In this document: piece by piece, positions 58,149-64,000 of the stretch | Position numbering within the stretch: position 1 is the stretch's first letter | Layout of the letters: every line of letters starts with the position of its first letter | Assembly: GCA_963804495.1 (NCBI GenBank) | Contig: CAWDQN010000005.1 | Location: 124,001 to 188,000, forward strand | Length of the DNA: 64,000 nucleotides | Reading direction: 5' to 3' | Source: Rhodovastum sp963804495 | Lineage (GTDB): Bacteria > Pseudomonadota > Alphaproteobacteria > Acetobacterales > Acetobacteraceae | Position numbers and translations under genes: made by a program | Notes under the pieces: model-generated | What the model was told of the DNA's origin: nothing | Seen by the model: only the letters and a program-made list of their open reading frames with translations | Databases searched by the model: none

Positions 58149-59176
58149 GCGCGGTCCAGCAGCGTGGCGTCGCCGTAGGAATAGAAGCGGTACCCGGTGG
58201 CGATGGCGTGGCTGTAGGCGTCGTCCATGCGCTGAGTGCCGGCGAAGGCGCAGGCCAGTACAAAGAGGCTGGATCGCGGCAGGTGAAAATTAGTGAGCAA
58301 CAGTTCGGCGGACCGGAAACAGTGGCCGGGGCGGATGAAAATATCGGTGTCGCCGGCGAAAGGGTGGACATGCCCGGCGGCGTCGGTCGCGGTTTCCAGC
58401 AGGCGCAGGCTGGTGGTGCCAACGGCGACGAGGCGCCCGCCGGCGGCACGGGCGGTGTTGATTGCGCCGGCGGCGGCGGCGGAGATCACGCCGCGTTCGC
58501 AGTGCAGCCGATGGGCGTCGAGGTTTTCGTCGCGCAGCGGCAGGAAGGTGCCGGCGCCGACATGCAGGGTGACCGTCGTCCGGCCGATGCCGGCGCGGGC
58601 GAGCGCGTCGAGCAGGTCGGGGGTAAAATGCAGCCCCGCGGTGGGGGCGGCGACGGCGCCCGCGTGGGTGGCGAAGACGGTCTGGTAGTCCTGCGCGTCG
58701 GCGGGTTCCGGGCCGGCGGGGCGGGCGATGTAGGGCGGCAAGGCCAGTGCGCCGGCGCGGTCCAGGGCGGCCGCGAAGCTCTCGCCGGCGCAGTCGAAGG
58801 CGAGCACGACGCCGCCGTCCGGGTCGCGGCGGTGCAGGAGCGCCGTCAGGCCACCGGGGAAGTTGATGGTATCGCCCGGGCGCAGGCGGCGGGCGTTGCG
58901 GGCGAGCGCGTGCCAGGTGCCGTCGGGGAGCGGGCGGTCCAGGGTGACGCCGATGCGGGCGTTCCCACGCCTGCCTTCCAACTGGGCGGGAATGACGCGC
59001 GTGTCGTTGGCCACCAGCATGTCGCCGGGGCGGAGCAGGACGGGCAGGTCGCGCACTGCACGGTCGTGCAGCGCGTCGGCGGCGACGTGCAGCAGACGCG
59101 CGGCGTCACGCGGCCGGGCAGGGTGGTGGGCAATGCGGTCCGGCGGCAGGTGGAAGTCGAAGGCGGCGGCCTGCAT
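58145..59176 (-). CDS. queA: S-adenosylmethionine:tRNA ribosyltransferase-isomerase
   Basis: A 343-residue enzyme transferring the ribosyl part of SAM to preQ1-tRNA to give epoxyqueuosine. Motifs include FDFHLPPDRIAHHPARPRDAARLL, VANDTRVIPAQLEGRR, PTAGLHFTPDLLDAL, TLHVGAGTFLPL and LLLTNFHLPRSSLFVLACAFAG. Length fits QueA (about 350). The ATG at 59176 overlaps the transporter stop by 1 nt and the gene ends in an ATGA overlap with tgt. Confidence 0.95.
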   Translation of the reverse strand: MQAAAFDFHLPPDRIAHHPARPRDAARLLHVAADALHDRAVRDLPVLLRPGDMLVANDTRVIPAQLEGRRGNARIGVTLDRPLPDGTWHALARNARRLRPGDTINFPGGLTALLHRRDPDGGVVLAFDCAGESFAAALDRAGALALPPYIARPAGPEPADAQDYQTVFATHAGAVAAPTAGLHFTPDLLDALARAGIGRTTVTLHVGAGTFLPLRDENLDAHRLHCERGVISAAAAGAINTARAAGGRLVAVGTTSLRLLETATDAAGHVHPFAGDTDIFIRPGHCFRSAELLLTNFHLPRSSLFVLACAFAGTQRMDDAYSHAIATGYRFYSYGDATLLDRA

Positions 59177-59733
59177 CAGGCCGCTGCGGGCGTCAGCCGG
59201 CGGGCCAGGCGCACCAGCGGAATGCTGACCAGCACCGCCCAGGCCTTGCCGACGATCTGGCCGGGCAGGAATTCCAGGCTGCCGAAGGCCACCGACAGGA
59301 ACACCATGGAATCGACCACCAGCCCGACCGAGGATGAGGCCAGGACGGCGCGCACCAGGCCGCGCCGCTGCAGCGGGGTGTAGACGGCGAAGTCGGCCAG
59401 TTCGCTGAACAGGAAGGCAATCGCCGAGGCGGCCACCACCCGCGGATCGGCCAGCGCGACCGAGACCAGGGTGCCGGCGAACACCGCCGCCAGGCCCCAG
59501 CCGGTGCCCAGGCAGCGCTGCACGATGTCGCGCAGCACCAGCGCGAAGCCGACGGCGGCGACGCCGGAGGGGGCCATGAGCCCGGGTGCGACCGGCAGCA
59601 GACAAGGGCCCTGCGGCACGCAGACCGTGCCGACATGAAAGATCATCCAGTTGGCCAGGGGGATGCAGGCCAGGAAGACGGCGAAGCAGGCGAGCCCGAC
59701 GGCGCGGCTGCGGTCGATGCTGCGCCCGCTCAC
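59176..59733 (-). CDS. VUT/QPTR-family queuosine precursor transporter
   Basis: A 185-residue membrane protein with about six helices (ACFAVFLACIPLANWMIF, GVAAVGFALVLRDI, SIVLGLVVDS-like region). The VUT signature is visible in SELADFAVYTPLQRR and GKAWAVLVSIPLVRLARRL. In E. coli the relative YhhQ imports queuosine precursors such as preQ0 and preQ1. Position directly upstream of queA with a 1-nt overlap supports that role here. The GTG start at 59733 follows the VOC gene stop by 1 bp. Confidence 0.88.
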   Translation of the reverse strand: MSGRSIDRSRAVGLACFAVFLACIPLANWMIFHVGTVCVPQGPCLLPVAPGLMAPSGVAAVGFALVLRDIVQRCLGTGWGLAAVFAGTLVSVALADPRVVAASAIAFLFSELADFAVYTPLQRRGLVRAVLASSSVGLVVDSMVFLSVAFGSLEFLPGQIVGKAWAVLVSIPLVRLARRLTPAAA

Positions 59734-59734
59734 G

Positions 59735-60136
59735 TCAGGCGCGCATATAGCTGGCGATCTCGATCAGGTTGCCGTCGGGGTCGCGGCAATAAACGGAGGT
59801 CATGGGGCCCAGCGCCCCCAGGCGCTCCACCGGGCCGAGTTCGATCATCACGCCGCACCCGTGCAGATGCTCGACCACGTCGGGGGCCGGGACCGCGCTG
59901 ACGAAGCAGAGATCGCCGGAGCCGGGCACCGGCATTTTCGCCGCCAGCCAGGCCAGCGCATCGGCATTCATCGGGCGAAGATTGATCTTCTGGCCGCCGA
60001 ATTTCAGCGCGGTGCGGTTGTCGCGGCCGAATGTTTCGACCTCCATGCCCAGCACGCGCTGGTACCAGGAGGCGGCGATCTCGATGTCCTTGACGTTCAG
60101 CACCAGGTGGTCGAGCCGGTCCACGGCGAAGCGCAT
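59735..60136 (-). CDS. VOC (glyoxalase-like) family protein
   Basis: A 133-residue single-domain vicinal oxygen chelate protein. The two beta-alpha-beta-beta-beta halves start at DRLDHLVLNVKDIEIAASWYQRVLGME and at GDLCFVSAVPAP. Metal-ligand candidates are His in LDHLVL and Glu in NLIEIASYMRA near the C-terminus. Substrate unknown; members include glyoxalases, dioxygenases and fosfomycin-resistance enzymes. It is packed between fumA (5 bp) and the VUT transporter (1 bp), so it is co-transcribed, but its link to queuosine or fumarate metabolism is not evident. Confidence 0.85.
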   Translation of the reverse strand: MRFAVDRLDHLVLNVKDIEIAASWYQRVLGMEVETFGRDNRTALKFGGQKINLRPMNADALAWLAAKMPVPGSGDLCFVSAVPAPDVVEHLHGCGVMIELGPVERLGALGPMTSVYCRDPDGNLIEIASYMRA

Positions 60137-60141
60137 GCGGT

Positions 60142-61788
60142 CTACTCCAATCCGTCGTAGAAATCATTTCCCTTATCGTCGATGACGATGAAGGCGGGAA
60201 AATCCTCCACCTCGATGCGCCAGACCGCCTCCATGCCGAGTTCGGGATATTCGAGCACCTCGACGTGGCGGATGCAGTCCTGTGCCAGCCGTGCGGCGGG
60301 GCCGCCGACGCTGCCCAGGTAAAATCCGCCATGGGTTTTGCAGGCGTCCTTCACCGCGCGGCCGCGATTGCCCTTGGCCAGCATGACGAAGCTGCCACCG
60401 GCGGCCTGGAACCCGGCGACGTAGCTGTCCATGCGGCCGGCGGTGGTGGGGCCGAAGCTGCCGGTGGGCATGCCGGGCGGGGTTTTCGCCGGACCCGCGT
60501 AATAGACCGGATGATCCTTCAGGTACTGGGGCAGCCCGCCCCCTGCATCCAGGCGTTCTTTCAGCTTTGCATGCGCGATGTCGCGCGCAACCACCATGGT
60601 GCCGGTGAGCGACAGCCTTGTGCGGACCGGATACCGCGACAACTGCCGGCGGATATCATCCATCGGCTGGTTGAGGTCGATGCGCACCACCTCGCCGCCG
60701 AGGATGTCGTCGGTGGTCTCGGGCAGGTATTTCGCCGGATCGGTTTCCAGTTGCTCAAGGAAGACGCCTTCGGGGGTGATCTTCGCCTTGATCTGGCGGT
60801 CGGCGCTGCAGGAGACGCCGATGCCCACCGGCAGGCTGGCGCCATGGCGGGGCAGGCGGACCACCCGCACGTCGTGGCAGAAATACTTGCCGCCGAACTG
60901 CGCGCCGATGCCGAGCGTGCGGCTCAGTTCCAGGACCTTCTGCTCCATCGCCCGGTCGCGGAAGGCATGACCCGCTTTGCTGCCCTCGGTGGGCAGCGAA
61001 TCCAGGTATTTGGTGGAGGCGAGTTTCACCGTCTTGAGAGTGGATTCGGCACTCGTGCCGCCGATCACGATGGCGAGATGATAGGGCGGGCAGGCGGAGG
61101 TGCCGAGGGTGCGGAGTTTGGTCTCGAGGAAGCGGATCAGTTTTTCGGGGTTGAGGATCGCGCGCGTCTCCTGGAACAGAAAGGTCTTGTTCGCGGAGCC
61201 GCCGCCCTTGGCGACAAAGAGAAAATGGAACTCCTCGGCATGGTGCTCGCCGGGGCTGGCGTAGATGTCGAACTGCACCGGCAGGTTGTTGCCGGTGTTC
61301 ACTTCCTCGAACATCGACAGCGGCGCCATCTGCGAATAGCGCAGATTGGTTTCCGTGTAGGTGCGGTGCACCCCCCAGCTCAGCGCCTCCTCCTCGTCGC
61401 CGTCCACCCAGACGCGCTGGCCTTTCTTGCCGAATACGATGGCGGTGCCGGTGTCCTGGCACATCGGCAGCACGAAGCCGGCGGAGATGCTGGCATTCTT
61501 CAACAGGTCGAGGGCGACGAAGCGGTCGTTGGCGGAGGCCTCGGGGTCGTCCAGGATGGCGCGCAACTGCGCCAGGTGGGCCGGGCGCAGCAATTGCGAG
61601 ACATCCCGGAATGCCTGAAACGCCAGTTCGCTCAGCGCTTCCGGGGCGATGCCGAGCACCTTGCGGCCCGCGACATCGATGACGGTGACGCCGGCGATAT
61701 CGAGCCGGCGCCAGGGCGTCGGGTCGGGTCCGAGCGGCAACAACGGCGTGTAGCGGAAGCCGGCGGGCCGGGGCGGCGGGGCGTTCAT
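60142..61788 (-). CDS. fumA: Fumarate hydratase, class I (iron-sulfur)
   Basis: A 548-residue oxygen-sensitive 4Fe-4S enzyme interconverting fumarate and malate. The N-terminal fumarase domain has LPMCQDTGTAIVFGKKG (first cluster cysteine), SACPPYHLAIVIGGTSAE (second) and VGIGVSCSADRQIK (third). The C-terminal beta domain has GPTTAGRMDSYV, LAKGNRG and KTHGGFYLGSVGG. Length equals E. coli FumA (548). The ATG at 61788 follows sspB by 7 bp. A second, unrelated fumarase lies 4.6 kb away. Confidence 0.95.
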   Translation of the reverse strand: MNAPPPRPAGFRYTPLLPLGPDPTPWRRLDIAGVTVIDVAGRKVLGIAPEALSELAFQAFRDVSQLLRPAHLAQLRAILDDPEASANDRFVALDLLKNASISAGFVLPMCQDTGTAIVFGKKGQRVWVDGDEEEALSWGVHRTYTETNLRYSQMAPLSMFEEVNTGNNLPVQFDIYASPGEHHAEEFHFLFVAKGGGSANKTFLFQETRAILNPEKLIRFLETKLRTLGTSACPPYHLAIVIGGTSAESTLKTVKLASTKYLDSLPTEGSKAGHAFRDRAMEQKVLELSRTLGIGAQFGGKYFCHDVRVVRLPRHGASLPVGIGVSCSADRQIKAKITPEGVFLEQLETDPAKYLPETTDDILGGEVVRIDLNQPMDDIRRQLSRYPVRTRLSLTGTMVVARDIAHAKLKERLDAGGGLPQYLKDHPVYYAGPAKTPPGMPTGSFGPTTAGRMDSYVAGFQAAGGSFVMLAKGNRGRAVKDACKTHGGFYLGSVGGPAARLAQDCIRHVEVLEYPELGMEAVWRIEVEDFPAFIVIDDKGNDFYDGLE

Positions 61789-61795
61789 TGGCCGG

Positions 61796-62344
61796 TCAGC
61801 TTTCTTTGGGCGGCGTGCGGCGGCGGAATGCGTCCAGGCTGACCACCTGCGGGGCGGGCTCCTCGGCGGGCTCGCTGCCCGCGGGGGCTTCGCTGGCGGG
61901 CTCCGGCTCGGCCTCAGGTTGTGGCTCGGGCACGTCGACGCGGAAATGCAGGCCGTAGCGCACATGCGGGTCGGCGAAGGCGGTGAAGGCGGCGATCGGG
62001 ATGCGCAGTGTGCAGGGCACGCCGCCGAACGACAGGCCGACGGTCATCGCCTCCTGCGCCTCGTCGACCGCGAGGTCCCAGAACTGGTGCTGCAGGACGA
62101 TGGTCATTTCCTGCGGGTACTGGGCTTTCAGCCGCGCCGGCAGGGAGACGCCGGGATGATCGGTGCGGAAGGTGAGATAGAAATGATGGTTGCCCGGCAG
62201 CCCATGCGCGGCCGCATGCTGCAGCGCGCGCACCAGCACCTGGCGCAGCGCCGCCTCGGTCCAGTCGTCGTAGGGGAGCAGGCTGTCGGGGCGCTGCTCG
62301 CCCGGGCCGTTGGGTCCGCCTTGTCCCGTAGAATCGTCTTCCAT
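61796..62344 (-). CDS. sspB: SspB-like ClpXP adaptor (alpha type)
   Basis: A 182-residue adaptor that delivers ssrA-tagged proteins to ClpXP. The core (about 25-145) shows LPYDDWTEAALRQVLVRALQHAA, GNHHFYLTFRTDHPGVSLP, MTIVLQHQFWDLAVDE and FGGVPCTLRIPIAAFTAFADP, typical of alphaproteobacterial SspB. A Pro/Glu-rich linker leads to a C-terminal peptide with VVSLDAFRRR, the likely ClpX-docking motif. It lies 66 bp downstream of ssrA on the same strand, a direct tag-adaptor neighbourhood. Confidence 0.92.
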   Translation of the reverse strand: MEDDSTGQGGPNGPGEQRPDSLLPYDDWTEAALRQVLVRALQHAAAHGLPGNHHFYLTFRTDHPGVSLPARLKAQYPQEMTIVLQHQFWDLAVDEAQEAMTVGLSFGGVPCTLRIPIAAFTAFADPHVRYGLHFRVDVPEPQPEAEPEPASEAPAGSEPAEEPAPQVVSLDAFRRRTPPKES

Positions 62345-62410
62345 CGCTGCCTCGCGCGTGAGGGTACCCCATTAGCGAAAGGGGCGGGGCTGGGGAAGAT
62401 GGGGCGCGAA

Positions 62411-62690
62411 GTAGGGGGGCTTCTGTTGCCCGGTGCCCCCCCGAACCGCGCTTATCGCTTATGCAGCGACAGCGAGCGCCATATTGTCGTTGGCACTTGT
62501 AAAATGGCCCGATGACGGCGGAACCATGCCGGGCAAAAGATGGGTCTTTACCACGCGTGTCGAGACTGTTTCGCCCCCATACCCACGCCCCGGTAGCCCG
62601 GGGTGCTGGTGGAGGCGCCGGGCACTGCCCCCGGGTCCACAACGCTTATTCCACGCACCGTTTATCGCCATAGCCGGCAAGCCGGCAAGC
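62411..62690 (-). ncRNA. ssrA: tmRNA, circularly permuted two-piece type
   Basis: On the minus strand the acceptor piece comes first and ends CGGCGCCTCCACCA (CCA at 62609-62607). After a spacer the coding piece starts GGGGGCGAAACAGTCTCGAC at 62578. Its first 7 nt pair with CGCCTCC of the acceptor (one G-U), forming the acceptor stem. The tag frame (62494-62459) reads ANDNMALAVAA then TAA, with GCC as resume codon. A GC-rich hairpin/pseudoknot region ends the RNA near 62411. Permuted tmRNA is typical of alphaproteobacteria. Outer ends are approximate. A TATATT box (62698-62693) is a plausible -10; the -35 is weak. Confidence 0.93.
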
Positions 62691-62734
62691 CGAATATAGG
62701 GTGCCTGACCGCCGCAGAGAAGGGGTGACGTCGG

Positions 62735-63673
62735 ATGGGCCTGACCGAGGAACAGCGCGCCGAGATCGAGGCGCAGCGCGCGGAGAGCGCCCCCACCCGG
62801 CGGGCCACCGTGCCGGCGCTGGAGGAGATGCTGTACCGCGCCATGCCGGTGCTCGATCACGGGTTTGTGCGGGTGGTGGATTATATGGGCGACGACGGGG
62901 CGGTGGTGCAGGCGGCGCGGGTTTCTTACGGCCGTGGCACGCGGCGGGTGAGCGAGGATGCCGGGCTGATCCGCTACCTGATGCGCCACCGGCACACCAC
63001 GCCGTTCGAGATGTGCGAAATCAAATACCACGTGAAGCTGCCGATTTTCGTCGCCCGGCAGTGGATCCGGCACCGCACGGCGAATGTGAACGAGTATTCG
63101 GCCCGCTACTCAATTCTTGACCGCGAGTTCTACATCCCGGCGCCGGAGCATCTGGCGGCGCAGTCGGCGGTGAACCGGCAGGGGCGGGGGGCGGTGCTGG
63201 CGGGCGCGGAGGCGGAGGCGGTGCTGGACCTGCTGCGCGGCGACGCTGCCCGCTGTTATGAGCATTACGCGGACATGCTGAACGAGGGTGCGGACGGCGC
63301 CCCCGCCGATCCCGGGCGGCAGGGGCTGGCGCGGGAGCTGGCGCGGATGAATTTGACGTTGAACACCTATACGCAATGGTACTGGAAGACCGATCTGCAC
63401 AATCTGCTGCACTTCCTGTCGCTGCGGGCGGATGCGCATGCGCAGTACGAAATCCGCGCCTATGCCGAGGCGATGATGGCGACGGTGGAAGCCTGGGTAC
63501 CGGCGACGTTCGCGGCGTTCCGCGATTACCGGCTGGGGGCGGTGAATTTCTCGGCGGCGATGCTGGCGGTGGTGCGGCGGATGCTGGCGGGGGAGGTGGT
63601 GGCGCAGGAGGGGAGCGGGCTGTCGAAGCGGGAGTGGGGGGAGATGATGGGGGTGTTAGGGCGGGAGGGGTAG
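62735..63673 (+). CDS. thyX: Flavin-dependent thymidylate synthase
   Basis: A 312-residue FAD enzyme methylating dUMP to dTMP with methylene-tetrahydrofolate. The ThyX motif is visible as RHRTANVNEYSARYS near residues 112-126. Further hallmarks are RYLMRHRHTTPFEMCE and the C-terminal KTDLHNLLHFLSLRADAHAQYEIR. ATG 62735 follows an AAGGGG ribosome site. It is divergent from ssrA, the two starts being about 45 bp apart. It is longer than the T. maritima protein (220), in line with alphaproteobacterial ThyX. Confidence 0.96.
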   Translation: MGLTEEQRAEIEAQRAESAPTRRATVPALEEMLYRAMPVLDHGFVRVVDYMGDDGAVVQAARVSYGRGTRRVSEDAGLIRYLMRHRHTTPFEMCEIKYHVKLPIFVARQWIRHRTANVNEYSARYSILDREFYIPAPEHLAAQSAVNRQGRGAVLAGAEAEAVLDLLRGDAARCYEHYADMLNEGADGAPADPGRQGLARELARMNLTLNTYTQWYWKTDLHNLLHFLSLRADAHAQYEIRAYAEAMMATVEAWVPATFAAFRDYRLGAVNFSAAMLAVVRRMLAGEVVAQEGSGLSKREWGEMMGVLGREG

Positions 63674-63760
63674 GGGCGGCTGGGGTTACGAGCGGTCCAG
63701 CCGTGTGGCCGCTTTCGGCCCAAAGCCCGCGGATAAACGCAGCGCCATCCGCCCTACAGT

Positions 63761-63830
63761 CTTAAGTTATGGGTTCCAAGGGCCTCCCGGCCCTTGGCGG
63801 GTCCAGGGCAGAGCCCTGGCCTTGCTTGCT
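63761..63830. repeat. Dispersed palindromic repeat, copy 4
   Basis: CTTAA core at 63761-63765, then hairpins CCAAGGGCC...GGCCCTTGG (63776-63797) and CCAGGGCAGAGCCCTGG (63802-63818). It encodes the tail and TAA stop of the RND transporter gene and could act as its terminator. Confidence 0.85.
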
Positions 63831-64000
63831 TTGCAGGGGATACCGCCGTTTCCGTCGTTGCAACGCCAGATAAACCACCGGCGTGGTGTAAAGCGTCAGC
63901 GCCTGGCTCACGATCAACCCCCCAATAATCGCAATCCCCAGCGGCCGCCGCACCTCCGAGCCCGCGCCGAACCCCACCGCCAGCGGCACCGCCCCCAGCA
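63762..64000 (-). CDS. RND efflux transporter, C-terminal end (partial)
   Basis: The 3' end (about 79 codons) of an AcrB/MdtB-type inner-membrane drug or metabolite pump, truncated by the window edge. The segment LAVGFGAGSEVRRPLGIAIIGGL followed by IVSQALTLYTTPVVYLALQR is the last transmembrane pair of RND proteins and resembles the HAE-1 family. The final 20 or so residues (SALDPPRAGRPLEPIT) come from palindromic repeat copy 4. Substrate and partner genes lie outside the window. Confidence 0.85.
   Translation of the reverse strand, partial: LGAVPLAVGFGAGSEVRRPLGIAIIGGLIVSQALTLYTTPVVYLALQRRKRRYPLQSKQGQGSALDPPRAGRPLEPIT

Overview
The window is a GC-rich (roughly 70%) bacterial chromosome segment. 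It looks alphaproteobacterial, most likely Acetobacteraceae or a close Rhodospirillales relative. The grounds are a circularly permuted two-piece tmRNA gene with a tag starting ANDN, an alpha-type SspB, the gene order of the division and cell-wall (dcw) cluster, and a palindromic intergenic repeat of a style I associate with that family. The lineage call is inference. No rRNA, tRNA, CRISPR array, prophage or complete insertion sequence was found.

Layout. 0.3-7.7 kb (+ strand): an FAD monooxygenase, a complete dipeptide/oligopeptide ABC importer (dppABCDF-like, mostly with stop/start overlaps) and inorganic pyrophosphatase. 7.7-12.0 kb: an orphan exopolysaccharide export module (Wza-like lipoprotein, ExeA-like ATPase, CpsD-like ATPase with a degenerate P-loop) divergent from a Wzz/GumC-like co-polymerase. 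12.1-14.65 kb: an AT-richer patch with a Tat-signal PLP-fold protein and a VTT/TVP38 membrane protein. 14.7-18.6 kb: a SHOCT protein, Xaa-Pro aminopeptidase and an orphan OmpR-type response regulator.

18.6-44.3 kb (- strand): ligA, recN, bamD, lpxC and a full dcw cluster, transcribed mraZ-rsmH-ftsL-ftsI-murE-murF-mraY-murD-ftsW-murG-murC-murB-ddl-ftsQ-ftsA-ftsZ. Most genes overlap by 1-4 nt (ATGA, GTGA or TGATG). Four TGGGN boxes at exact 10-bp spacing overlap the predicted mraZ promoter and look like an MraZ autoregulatory operator. Upstream lie rnpB (RNase P RNA), a frameshifted ampD-like amidase and a DjlA-like co-chaperone.

46.7-53.5 kb (+ strand): a large 5-oxoprolinase overlapping an AsmA-like gene broken by two frameshifts. 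53.6-62.7 kb (- strand): two small genes, class II fumarase, a queuosine cluster (VUT transporter, queA, tgt, queF, queG), a VOC protein, class I fumarase, sspB and permuted ssrA. The window ends with thyX (+) and the 3' end of an RND efflux gene (-).

Two themes cut across the window. (1) A dispersed palindromic repeat with a TTAA core occurs at least four times at gene ends and supplies stop codons and C-terminal tails to five unrelated proteins. (2) Three genes (ampD-like, asmA-like, tgt) carry frameshifts; at three of the four sites one surplus base explains the shift, so assembly error must be excluded before calling them pseudogenes.
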